A stretch of DNA of 63,469 nt. Source: Gemmatimonadaceae bacterium. Lineage in GTDB: Bacteria > Gemmatimonadota > Gemmatimonadetes > Gemmatimonadales > Gemmatimonadaceae. Location of the stretch: NCBI GenBank assembly GCA_017881585.1, contig JADGQS010000002.1:1-63469 (forward strand), read 5' to 3'. Positions 1 through 7,817 of the stretch are shown piece by piece; position 1 is the first letter of the stretch; each line of letters begins with the position of its first letter. The position numbers and the translations under genes were made by a program. The notes under the pieces were generated by a model. That model had not been told where the DNA came from, did no database searches, and saw nothing but the letters and a program-made list of their open reading frames with translations.

Positions 1-1
1 A

Positions 2-157
2 CGCCTGTCCGAGCGCCTCGGGATTCCCACGCTCGTGCTCGACGGCGACGTGAACGACCTGCGCTGTTTCTCCGACGAGCAGGCGCGCACGAACATCGAG
101 GGGTTCGTCGAACAACTTTCCGACGCGCGCGGAGTCAGCGGCCGGCGGGAGCATTGA
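2..157 (+). CDS. 2-hydroxyacyl-CoA dehydratase / benzoyl-CoA reductase-type subunit, C-terminal end only
   Basis: This is the last 51 codons of a gene that starts before the window. The frame reads RLSERLGIPTLVLDGDVND and then FSDEQARTNIEGFVEQL, which is the usual C-terminal pattern of the HgdA/HgdB/BcrB/BcrC family (GIP-x-L-x-x-D-x-D followed by SxEQxxTxIExFxE). These subunits hold a [4Fe-4S] cluster and reduce or dehydrate an acyl-CoA after electron delivery by an activase. The stop TGA overlaps the ATG of the next gene, an activase of the same system, by one base (TGATG). Which subunit it is cannot be told from this fragment. Confidence 0.75.
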   Translation, partial: RLSERLGIPTLVLDGDVNDLRCFSDEQARTNIEGFVEQLSDARGVSGRREH

Positions 158-1002
158 TGGGTCGCTACGCCGGCGTCGATAGCGGGTCGTGGAACACGAA
201 GGCCGTGGTGATCGACGAGGGCGGCAACGTGCTCGGCACGAGCGTCGTACGCTCCGGCGCCGACCTGACGGCGGCGGCCGAGCGGGCGTACGACGAGGCG
301 CTCGCGAGCGCCGGGTGCGCGCGGACCGGAGTCACGGCCGTCTGGTCGACCGGTTTCGGTCGAAACGCCGTTCCGTTCGCCAATGGCTCGCGGACGGAAC
401 TCGACTGTCACGGGCGCGGCGCGGCATTCCACGTGAAGGGGCCGCTCGTCGTGATCGATATCGGCGGACAGGACGCCAAGGTGATCCGGCTCGACGCGCA
501 GGGACAGCGGCTGTCGCATCGGATGAACCGGAAGTGCGCCGCGGGCACGGGCAGCTTTCTCGATGAAATCGCGCTCCGCCTCGGCATCGAGACCGCGGCG
601 CTCGACGTCCTCGCCGCGCAAGCCACCGAAGAGCTCGAACTCTCCAGCTTCTGCACGGTCTTCGCCGGCACCGAGCTGCTGACGCTGATCCGGGCCGGAC
701 GGCGCCCCGCCGACCTGGCGATGGCGGCGTATCGCTCGCTGATGAAGCGCGTGATCGCGATGGACGTCTTCGAAGGGCGCGTCGTCGCCACCGGCGGCGT
801 GGTCGCATACCACCCGACGATGGTCGCGCTGCTCTCCGAAGCAGTGCGCGCCGAGGTGATCGTCCCGCCGTATCCGCAGGAGATGGGCGCGTTCGGCGCG
901 GCGCTCGCGGCGCGCGACGGCGCGGTGTCGGTGGGACCGGGGAGCGTCTCCCACCGTGCAGGCACGGCGCCGGCCGCCGAAGGATCCGACGATGACGCCT
1001 GA
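157..1002 (+). CDS. ATP-dependent activase of the BadF/BadG/BcrA/BcrD/HgdC family
   Basis: ASKHA-fold ATPase that drives low-potential electrons into a 2-hydroxyacyl-CoA dehydratase or a class I benzoyl-CoA reductase. The 281 residues match the length of BcrD/BadG and HgdC. Visible motifs are the first phosphate loop GVDSGSWNTKAVVID near the N-terminus, the second phosphate loop DIGGQDAKVI, the cluster cysteine region MNRKCAAGTGSFLDEIA, a second cysteine in SSFCTVFAGTE, and the late VATGGVVAYHP loop. A GCGGGAG Shine-Dalgarno ends five bases before the ATG at 157. The ORF track start at 154 is a TTG one codon upstream and is less likely. The downstream Had-type dehydrogenase favours a benzoyl-CoA reductase role over amino-acid fermentation. 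Confidence 0.85.
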   Translation: MGRYAGVDSGSWNTKAVVIDEGGNVLGTSVVRSGADLTAAAERAYDEALASAGCARTGVTAVWSTGFGRNAVPFANGSRTELDCHGRGAAFHVKGPLVVIDIGGQDAKVIRLDAQGQRLSHRMNRKCAAGTGSFLDEIALRLGIETAALDVLAAQATEELELSSFCTVFAGTELLTLIRAGRRPADLAMAAYRSLMKRVIAMDVFEGRVVATGGVVAYHPTMVALLSEAVRAEVIVPPYPQEMGAFGAALAARDGAVSVGPGSVSHRAGTAPAAEGSDDDA

Positions 1003-2917
1003 ACAAGCGGTGGCCGAACGGCAGCCGATGAGCCACGCGCTCGCCGCCGTTCGCGAAGGCGACAGCATCCGTTCGCGACTCGCGCCCGTGGGCGAGCGCG
1101 AGAGCGTCGGCGCACTGCTCGCTCGCAACGTGGCACGGTTCGGTTCGCACGCCGTCTACAGCGAACGCCGCGACGGTGCGTTCCGCGCCGTATCGTGGGA
1201 AGCGTTCGCCCGCGACGTCGCGTCGTTCGGCGCCTTCCTGTCCGCCGCGGGTATGCGGGCTGGTGCGCGGGTCGCCGTCGTGTCGCCGAACCGCGGCGAG
1301 ATGCTCATGGCCGAGTTCGCGACGATGAGCCTCGGCGGGACGTTCGTGCCGATCTTCGCCGGCTACCCCGCGCACCAGGTGCGGGACCTTCTTCGCCAGG
1401 CCGATCCCACCGTCGTGATCGTGGCCGGGCGCGACCAGCTCGCCGGAGTCCATTTCGGCGAGGCGACGCGCGCGCTGGTCACCCTCGAGCCCGTCGATCC
1501 CGCCACGGTCGAGCCGCTGCTGCGCGGGGCCCGCGTCAGTCACACCACGTTCCGCGACGCGCTCGCGCAGTTCCCCGTCGACCAACCGCGCATCGCCGCG
1601 TTTCTCGACTCGGCGGCACGCATCGATCCCGGCGAGCCCTGCCTGCTGAACTTCACCTCGGGCACGAGCGGCGTGCTGAAGGGCGTCGTGCTGACGCACG
1701 ACAACATCCTCTCCCAGCAGCGCGCGCTGTCGGCGATCTGGTCGGTGACGCACGCGGACCGCTTTCTCTCGTACCTCCCGTGGCACCACAGCTTCGGCGG
1801 GATTTTCGAGAAGTACACCGCGCTGTACAACGGCGCGACGATCCACATCGACGACTCGCGGGGAAAGGACTTCACGGCTCTCCGGCGCAACTGGGTGGAG
1901 GTCCGTCCGACGATCTACTTCAGCGTGCCGCAGGTCTATCAACAGCTCGTCACGCACGTCCAGTCGCGGCCCGAAGACGAAGGCACGATCTTCCATCCCG
2001 GCCTGCGGTTCGTCTTCACCGCGGCCGCGGCGCTCCCGGCGAACGTCTCCGCCTTCTTCGCCGCGAAGCGCGTCCCGGTGCTCGAGGGATGGGGGCTGAC
2101 CGAGACGTCGCCGTGCTGCACGCTCACGGACTTGTCGGAACCGCGCAGCGTCCCCGGCATGGTCGGCTATCCGATTCCCGGCGTCACGATCGGGATCGCA
2201 CCCGATGGCGAGATCCTGGTGCGCGGCCCCAACGTGATGCGGGGCTATGACGCGGATCCCGCGGCAACCGCACGGGCGCTCCCGGGCGACGGCTGGTTCC
2301 ATACGGGAGATCTCGGGGAATTCGTCGGCGCTGCGCTCAAGCTCGTGGCCCGCAAGGACCGCGTTTTCAAGATGCTCAACGCGGAAAAGGTCGTCCCGAC
2401 GGAGATCGAAAACCGGCTGGCGGGGATGAACAGCTTCATCCGTCACGTCATCGTCGCGGGACAGGGCCAGCGGTTCCTCTCCGCCCTCATCTTTCCCGAC
2501 TTCTTCCGCATCGCCGAACAGTTCGGCGCCGACCAGGCCTTGGCCGATCGCGTGGTGAAGGCATCGCTGCGCGACACGCTGCTCGCGTTCAACCTCGAAC
2601 ATCAGGTGAAATACGAGCGGATCCAGGCGTTCGCCGTGATCAGCAAGGAACTGTCGCTCGAGGACGAGGAGCTCACGCCGTCGATGAAGGTGCGGGTGCG
2701 CAACGTCCTCGCCAACGCCGAAGAATACCTCGAGGCCGTGTACGCACCGAGCGAGGACTGCGATTGCCGCTTCCTGCGCAAGGTGATGCGGCTCTCCCCC
2801 GACGACCGGCGCTGCTTCGCGGGCATCGATCGTTCCCTCGATGAATGCCATGCCTGCGGGAGCTTCGTCTTCGGCGACGACCCCGCTGCCGACGAGAAAA
2901 TCCAACCGAGCCACTGA
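992..2917 (+). CDS. AMP-forming acyl-CoA ligase with Cys-rich C-terminal tail
   Basis: Adenylate-forming CoA ligase of 641 residues that would activate a carboxylic acid to its CoA thioester. Motifs are the P-loop NFTSGTSGVLKGVVLTH, GWGLTETSP, the hinge-region GWFHTGDLGE, and RKDRVFKMLNAEKVVPTEIE holding the C-terminal catalytic lysine region. Its body resembles long-chain acyl-CoA synthetases, but its operon suggests an aromatic or alicyclic acid as substrate; that is inference. The last 55 residues are not a normal part of the family and hold cysteines at about 590, 592, 608, 619 and 622 (C-x-C, C, C-x2-C), suggesting a metal site. The start at 992 has AAGGA upstream and overlaps the activase by 11 nt. 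The ORF track start at 956 is a GTG inside the activase. Confidence 0.88.
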   Translation: MTPEQAVAERQPMSHALAAVREGDSIRSRLAPVGERESVGALLARNVARFGSHAVYSERRDGAFRAVSWEAFARDVASFGAFLSAAGMRAGARVAVVSPNRGEMLMAEFATMSLGGTFVPIFAGYPAHQVRDLLRQADPTVVIVAGRDQLAGVHFGEATRALVTLEPVDPATVEPLLRGARVSHTTFRDALAQFPVDQPRIAAFLDSAARIDPGEPCLLNFTSGTSGVLKGVVLTHDNILSQQRALSAIWSVTHADRFLSYLPWHHSFGGIFEKYTALYNGATIHIDDSRGKDFTALRRNWVEVRPTIYFSVPQVYQQLVTHVQSRPEDEGTIFHPGLRFVFTAAAALPANVSAFFAAKRVPVLEGWGLTETSPCCTLTDLSEPRSVPGMVGYPIPGVTIGIAPDGEILVRGPNVMRGYDADPAATARALPGDGWFHTGDLGEFVGAALKLVARKDRVFKMLNAEKVVPTEIENRLAGMNSFIRHVIVAGQGQRFLSALIFPDFFRIAEQFGADQALADRVVKASLRDTLLAFNLEHQVKYERIQAFAVISKELSLEDEELTPSMKVRVRNVLANAEEYLEAVYAPSEDCDCRFLRKVMRLSPDDRRCFAGIDRSLDECHACGSFVFGDDPAADEKIQPSH

Positions 2918-2919
2918 CG

Positions 2920-3996
2920 ATGACGACGAAAACGGACGGAATGTGGGAGGCGTGGATGATGACCGCACCGGGAGCGCCGTTCGAGAGGCGCGACCTGCCG
3001 GCGCGCTCGCCAGAGCCGGGTGAAGTGACGATCGAGGTGGCGGGCTGTGGGGTGTGCCACACCGACCTCTCGTTCCTGTATCACGGGGTGAAGACGCGTG
3101 GCACGCTGCCGCTCGTCCTGGGCCATGAAATCAGCGGCATCGTGCGAGCGGTCGGAGATGGAGTGGACTCGGCGCTCGTCGGGCGTTCCGTCGTGGTGCC
3201 GGCCGTGCTGCCGTGTGGGGAGTGTGAGTTGTGCCGCGCGGGGCACCGCACGATCTGCCGGCGACAGGTGATGCCCGGAAACGACCGGCACGGCGGTTTC
3301 GCGTCGCACGTCGTGGTGCCCGCACTTTTCGTATGTCCCGTCCCCGGGCCGGCGCTCGCCAGGCACGAGCTCTGGGAGCTGAGCGTCGTCTCCGACGCCG
3401 CGTCGACGCCGTTCGAGGCGGTGAAGCGCTCGGGTCTCGCCGCCGGCGACCTCGCGGTCCTCGTCGGCGTGGGCGGCATCGGCGTCTACGGCGTGCAAAT
3501 CGCGGCGGCGACCGGAGCGAAGGTCATCGCCATCGACATCGACGACCGGAAGCTTGAGCAAGCCCTGGCGGCAGGAGCTCATGTGGCGCTCAACGTGAAG
3601 GACATGCAGGTCAAGGAAATCCGCAAGCGCGTGAGGGGCGAAGCCGAGGGCATCGGCGCGCCGCCGCACCTGTGGAAGATCTTCGAAATGTCGGGGACAC
3701 GCGCGGGCCAGGAGACGGCGTTCTCGCTGCTGGGCTTCGGGGCGTCACTCGCGGTGGTCGGCTTCACGACGGACCGCGTCGAGATCGCCCTGTCCAACCT
3801 GATGGCGTACGACGCAGTGGTGCGCGGCAACTGGGGGGCCGACCCGCTGATCTACCCGGAACTTCTCGACTGGGTCGGCGATGGCCGGATCGCGGTGAAG
3901 CCGTACATCGAGAAGCACCCACTTGCGCGCATCAACGAGGTTTTCGAGGAGGCGCACCGAGGCGGGTTCCTCAAGCGCGTCGTGCTCGTTCCGTAG
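2920..3996 (+). CDS. had: 6-hydroxycyclohex-1-ene-1-carbonyl-CoA dehydrogenase (Had-type zinc alcohol dehydrogenase)
   Basis: Zinc- and NAD-dependent MDR dehydrogenase of 358 residues. The text matches remembered Thauera Had closely: WMMTAPGAPFERRDLPA, AGCGVCHTDLSFLYHGVKT, LPLVLGHEISG, VVVPAVLPCGECELCRAG, MPGNDRHGGFASHVVVPA, then a GVGGIGVYGVQIA Rossmann loop and WKIFEMSGTRAGQ. Had oxidises 6-hydroxycyclohex-1-ene-1-carbonyl-CoA during anaerobic benzoyl-CoA degradation, two steps after ring reduction. The catalytic zinc ligands (Cys in GVCHTD, the His-Glu of GHE) and the structural four-cysteine lobe (CGECELC, then C of TICRR) are present. It follows the ligase after 2 nt. I chose ATG 2920 because the ORF track start at 2845 reads shadow sequence of the ligase. 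A different but related acyl-CoA alcohol substrate cannot be excluded. Confidence 0.85.
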   Translation: MTTKTDGMWEAWMMTAPGAPFERRDLPARSPEPGEVTIEVAGCGVCHTDLSFLYHGVKTRGTLPLVLGHEISGIVRAVGDGVDSALVGRSVVVPAVLPCGECELCRAGHRTICRRQVMPGNDRHGGFASHVVVPALFVCPVPGPALARHELWELSVVSDAASTPFEAVKRSGLAAGDLAVLVGVGGIGVYGVQIAAATGAKVIAIDIDDRKLEQALAAGAHVALNVKDMQVKEIRKRVRGEAEGIGAPPHLWKIFEMSGTRAGQETAFSLLGFGASLAVVGFTTDRVEIALSNLMAYDAVVRGNWGADPLIYPELLDWVGDGRIAVKPYIEKHPLARINEVFEEAHRGGFLKRVVLVP

Positions 3997-4019
3997 TCTT
4001 CGGCTTCCGGCTTCCGACT

Positions 4020-4583
4020 TCAGTCGGAGATCGCCCGCGCCTCCCGCTCGAGTTTCGCCGCGAGCGCGTGGAATTTTTCGTGCGCTCCCTCGCCGGTTTC
4101 CTCGCGTTCAACGCGCTCGAACCCCTCCAGGACGCGTTCCTGTCGCGCGGGAGAGAACAGCTCGTCGGCCATCGGGAACAGCATCTCGTCTTCCTTCGCG
4201 ATGTGGTCGCGCAGCAGCGCGACGTAGCCGCGCACGTTCGACACGACCTGCGCGCGCGCCGGGGCGTCGCCGGCCTGGAGCCGGCGCGCGGCATCGCGCA
4301 GCGCACGCGTCAATGCCCGTCCCTGTTCGTGCTCTTCGAGCATCATGTCGATCACGCCACCGCCGGTGGGCACGCCGCTTTCGATCATCGCGCCGAACAG
4401 CACGCCTTCCTCCTTTCGGTGGTGGCAGCCGTCGGCGAAGCCGGCGATGAAGTCGGCAGCCTCGAGAAAGAACGTCGGGGGGACGGAGTGCGAACGCTCC
4501 AGATGACCGGCGGCGATTTCGAGCGCGTCGAGCACGCGCTCGATGAGCCGATGTTCCTGCATGAGAACGTCTATGGCTTTCAT
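4020..4583 (-). CDS. Hemerythrin-domain protein
   Basis: Four-helix-bundle protein of 187 residues with the non-haem di-iron ligand pattern of HHE proteins: MQEHRLIERVL near the start, GCHHRKEEGVLF, LEEHEQGRAL, then LRDHIAKEDEMLFPMADE. Such proteins bind O2 or NO, or sense them, in the cytosol. The ATG at 4583 precedes MKAIDVLMQEH; the ORF track extends upstream into shadow sequence. It lies 25 nt downstream of an alpha/beta hydrolase on the same strand and converges with the Had gene. A link to oxygen protection of the oxygen-sensitive upstream enzymes is possible but only inferred from position. Confidence 0.85.
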   Translation of the reverse strand: MKAIDVLMQEHRLIERVLDALEIAAGHLERSHSVPPTFFLEAADFIAGFADGCHHRKEEGVLFGAMIESGVPTGGGVIDMMLEEHEQGRALTRALRDAARRLQAGDAPARAQVVSNVRGYVALLRDHIAKEDEMLFPMADELFSPARQERVLEGFERVEREETGEGAHEKFHALAAKLEREARAISD

Positions 4584-4608
4584 GGATCCTCTTCGGTGGA
4601 CACGAAAT

Positions 4609-5439
4609 CTACCGCGCGAGAAGCTTTCCGATCGCGCCGGCCACGCGTGCCGGGGCGTCCTCCGGCGAGAAATGCCGCGCGTCGGCAATCAGGTCGAGCG
4701 TGGCGCCGGGAATCGTGTCGCGCAGGCGTTCTCCCACGCGAACGTCGATCCACGGATCGCGCTCGCCCCATACGATCGCCGCTGGTTGCGTGATGCCTCG
4801 GAGCCGCGCTCCGAGTTCAATTACGGTGGGATCGTTCATGGCGCGCAGCTGCGACACGAGCGCGTCCACCCCGAGGCGCATGGTGTAGGCGCGAAGAAAA
4901 TTGTCGAGCGCGTGCCGGCCGGCTTCTTCGTCGGCGAAGCCGTTGAGCAACGAGCCGTGCACGAGTCCGGCGAGGAGCGGCGCGCCGAGCGCGCGTCCCA
5001 CAGGCGTGATGGAGGAGAGCAATCGCGCGAGGCGCGCCGCGCCACGGGGCCAGGCGTCGAACGCCGTGCTGTTCACGAGGCAGAGCCGCGTCACGCGTGA
5101 CGGCGCGTTGAGCGCGAGCGCCTGCGCCACGGCGCCGCCCATCCCGTGACCGACGACACACGCGGAGTCGATGCTCAGGTCGTCCATCAACAGCCGGACG
5201 CGATCGGCGTGCGCGGTCGCTGTGAGCGAGGAGAGTCCGGGCCGGTCGCTTCTGCCGAATCCGAGGAGGTCGACGACGACGAGGCGGTGGCCTTCCGGCA
5301 TTTCTCGCACGACGCCGTGCCAGAGATGTGACGAGGCCGGGAATCCGTGCAGGAAAATGACCGGCTCGCCCGCGCCGCGCGTGCCAGCGGCGTAGTAGTA
5401 GAGTCGCGTGACACCCAGATCCACAAACTCCCCGCGCAT
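4609..5439 (-). CDS. Alpha/beta-fold hydrolase with Gly in place of the nucleophile
   Basis: Alpha/beta hydrolase of 276 residues with the oxyanion motif FLHGFPASSHLW, the strand VVVDLLGFGRSD, the acid region WGERDPWIDV and the late histidine DARHFSPED. The nucleophile elbow reads VVGHGMGGAVA, so the G-x-S-x-G serine (or the Asp or Cys of relatives) is glycine, encoded GGG. A normal ester-hydrolysis mechanism is therefore not expected unless another residue acts. The gene may encode an enzyme of changed chemistry, a non-catalytic binding protein or a decaying gene; the frame is otherwise intact. It is divergent from the next gene, with about 210 nt between them. Confidence 0.8.
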   Translation of the reverse strand: MRGEFVDLGVTRLYYYAAGTRGAGEPVIFLHGFPASSHLWHGVVREMPEGHRLVVVDLLGFGRSDRPGLSSLTATAHADRVRLLMDDLSIDSACVVGHGMGGAVAQALALNAPSRVTRLCLVNSTAFDAWPRGAARLARLLSSITPVGRALGAPLLAGLVHGSLLNGFADEEAGRHALDNFLRAYTMRLGVDALVSQLRAMNDPTVIELGARLRGITQPAAIVWGERDPWIDVRVGERLRDTIPGATLDLIADARHFSPEDAPARVAGAIGKLLAR

Positions 5440-5650
5440 CGCGGCAAGATGGACGGTGTGCGGGGGTGCGACAAGCGCGAAGAAGTGCGGGCAGTGGGGC
5501 GAGTCCGCCTCGGATGGACGGAAAAAAACCGCGAATTCGCCCTAGCGTTCCGTGACGAAAATGGTATCCTTAGCTCTGGGCGCATTGTCACATGCGTCAG
5601 GAGCAGCAGATCGCATTGTTTGACAACGACTTAGCAACGGGCGTCTCAAT

Positions 5651-6799
5651 TTGACTGCACCCAACGTTCCGATCGTTTCGACGTTTCCGCCCCCGCCCCC
5701 GACGCTCTCTGCGGTGAAGTTCCCGCTCGGCTGGTTGCTGGAACATGCGTCAGCACCGATACAGTATCGCGCCACTATCGACGTTGCGAGGCTGGGATCG
5801 CGAGTTTCTCCGGATTTCCAGTTTCTTCCGTATACGTTCAAGCCGTCCATTGAACTCGCGTTGACGCAGTCGGCCGACGGAGTCTGGAACGACTCGATGC
5901 TCGGCGCGCCGTCCCCGCGGTCGGAAGGTTTCGAAGGCGTGGGTACGGTCCACGCGGTTCGCCGCATGCTCGAGTACGGCTGGGACAAGGATTCGCCGCC
6001 GATTTATCAGGCGCGGCGCATGCTGTTTCGCCTGCTCGCCGAGGACGACGATCCGCAGTTGCTCTTCGAGTTCGCGCCGAAGCCCGGGGCGAAGACGAAA
6101 CCGGAAGAGGAAATGCGGCTGATGGCGCGCCAGACGCTGCGTGAAGCCGCGGGTGCCGCGCTCGCGCAGGCCGGCTTCGAATCCGATCCGCGGTTGCGCG
6201 GCGCCGCCCGGCGCACGCTCGACCGCATGATGGGGTTCCTCAAGTCGCCGGTCGGCGCGAAGCCGTGGATTCGCATCGGCAACCGCCAGGTGCTGTCGCC
6301 CGATGCGTTCGCGCCGTCGATCTACGCACTGCAGATGTTCGCGCACATGCCGCTCTTCCGCAGCGAGCACTACGAGGGCATGGAGTTGCTGTACCGCTGG
6401 CTGACCCGCCCGCTGCCTCGCCAGGAACAGATGCAGGTCGTCGGCAGGAAGATCGTGCCGGTGCCGCTGCTGGTGATGGGCGACCGCCTGCCGCATCGCA
6501 ACGCCGTCGAGGATGACGTGCCTGCGGCGCTCGCGTGGATCGAACTGATGGCGCGCTTGGGATTCCTGCGCCGCAATGAAAACTGGTCGAAAATGTTCGA
6601 GCGGTTCGTGGATGACTGTGGCCGCGACGGCGTCTGGCATCCGCACAAGGGACTGGCGATGCCGCGCAGCTCGAATCCGTGGGTCTGGTCCTCGTATCCG
6701 CTCGAGCCGTCTCGCGCGGGCGACGAACGCTGGGCCGACATGACGTTCCGCATCGGCCTCATCGCGCGCTTGAGCGGGCGGCCGATCGACTTGATCTGA
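5651..6799 (+). CDS. Conserved protein of unknown function
   Basis: I do not recognise this 382-residue protein. It has no signal peptide or membrane segment. The first residues are proline-rich (FPPPPPTL). The middle is helical, with repeated R-R-M-L and D-R-M-M stretches. Near the C-terminus, DGVWHPHKGLAMPRSSNPW and a similar DGVWNDS near residue 75 recall the turns of squalene-cyclase-like alpha/alpha barrels, but this is weak. The start is uncertain: TTG 5651 has only a weak ribosome site and GTG 5714 is an alternative. Its stop overlaps the probable CTG start of the next hydrolase (CTGA), so the two are likely translated together. Confidence 0.65.
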   Translation: MTAPNVPIVSTFPPPPPTLSAVKFPLGWLLEHASAPIQYRATIDVARLGSRVSPDFQFLPYTFKPSIELALTQSADGVWNDSMLGAPSPRSEGFEGVGTVHAVRRMLEYGWDKDSPPIYQARRMLFRLLAEDDDPQLLFEFAPKPGAKTKPEEEMRLMARQTLREAAGAALAQAGFESDPRLRGAARRTLDRMMGFLKSPVGAKPWIRIGNRQVLSPDAFAPSIYALQMFAHMPLFRSEHYEGMELLYRWLTRPLPRQEQMQVVGRKIVPVPLLVMGDRLPHRNAVEDDVPAALAWIELMARLGFLRRNENWSKMFERFVDDCGRDGVWHPHKGLAMPRSSNPWVWSSYPLEPSRAGDERWADMTFRIGLIARLSGRPIDLI

Positions 6800-7665
6800 G
6801 CACCAGGCTTCCTACCGATCAGTGGTTTCCCGCCGGTCGCGCCGACATCACGGCGCGGCGGGTGGAGTTGGCGAACGGCCTCGGCCTCCGGGTGCTCGAG
6901 TCGGGACCGCCCGGCGGCACGCCACTGCTGCTCCTCCACGGCTGGGCGATCTCGGCGTACCTCTGGCGCCACAACATCTCCGCTCTCGCGGCCGCTGGAT
7001 ATCGCGTCCACGTGCCGGACCTTCCCGGCCACGGACTCTCCGACGCCCCGCTCGCGAAAGGGAGCTACACCCTCGAGACGCTTGCCGACGACGTCTCGGC
7101 GCTCCTCGACGCGCTCGAACTCGAGCGCGCGGCGGTGGTCGCGCAGTCGATGGGCGCACGTATCGCGCTGGAAATCGCACGCCGCCATCGCGTGACGCGG
7201 CTCGCGCTGTTCGGGCCCGTGGGATTAGGCAAAGTCTCATCGGCACGCGACTTCGCGCCATTTCTTCCGACCATTCCCGGAGCGCTCGCCTCGATGCTGG
7301 TGCCGCGCGAGCTCGTCGAACTCGTGCAGCGACGTGTGTACGGCAAGATCGGCTGGTTCACCGAGCGCGACATCGACGAGTACTGGGCGCCGACGCAGTT
7401 CCCAGCCGTGGTGCAGGCTGCGATGCAGATGCTGCGCGAGTTCGACTGGGCACCGCTCGCACCGACGACGCTCGCGGAGATCTCAACGCCCACGCTCGTC
7501 GTCTTCGGCACGCTCGACGGAACGGTGAAGCCGGTGAACGCGGAGCAGCTCGTGAAGGCGCTCCCGCACGGGCGATTCGAGTGGATCGAGGGCGGAGGGC
7601 ATATCGTCATGGAAGAGGTGCCTGATGCCGTCAACGCGCTGCTCCTAAGTTTCCTCGCGGAGTAG
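6796..7665 (+). CDS. Alpha/beta-fold hydrolase, probable CTG start
   Basis: Alpha/beta hydrolase with oxyanion motif LLLLHGWAISAYLW, strand VPDLPGHGLSD, nucleophile elbow VVAQSMGARIA (Ser present), acid FGTLDGTVKP and histidine GGGHIVMEE. Substrate is unknown. The start is unusual. The fold needs the residues STRLPTDQWFPAGRADITARRVE, yet no ATG, GTG or TTG lies between the upstream stop and GTG 6862. A CTG at 6796 overlaps the upstream TGA as CTGA and gives MSTRLPTDQ. The ORF track start at 6679 lies well inside the upstream gene, and its first 39 residues are shadow sequence. If GTG 6862 were used, 22 residues would be lost. Confidence 0.75.
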   Translation: MSTRLPTDQWFPAGRADITARRVELANGLGLRVLESGPPGGTPLLLLHGWAISAYLWRHNISALAAAGYRVHVPDLPGHGLSDAPLAKGSYTLETLADDVSALLDALELERAAVVAQSMGARIALEIARRHRVTRLALFGPVGLGKVSSARDFAPFLPTIPGALASMLVPRELVELVQRRVYGKIGWFTERDIDEYWAPTQFPAVVQAAMQMLREFDWAPLAPTTLAEISTPTLVVFGTLDGTVKPVNAEQLVKALPHGRFEWIEGGGHIVMEEVPDAVNALLLSFLAE

Positions 7666-7817
7666 CCCGGCTCCCCCGGCCCGATTAGCTTCAAGGTCAG
7701 ACGGGATAGGCCGGCCGGTCGCATGTGTTGGTTTGTGTGCGCCCCGGGTCCCATCGAGCCGATCTTCCGATTCGCGGAGGCATTGGCTCACCGCGGAGCC
7801 AAACCTCACGAATTGAA

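Noticed and set aside
332-2968. 878-residue minus-strand ORF opposite the activase and ligase
   Set aside because: It is Arg- and His-rich shadow sequence of GC-rich genes, and the plus-strand frames carry clear family motifs. The same holds for other long antisense ORFs such as 10745-12340, 14146-15570 and 21564-23756.
5617-5645. TTGACA-like promoter before the unknown gene at 5651
   Set aside because: A TTGACA lies in GTTTGACAACG, but no acceptable -10 box occurs at the right spacing.
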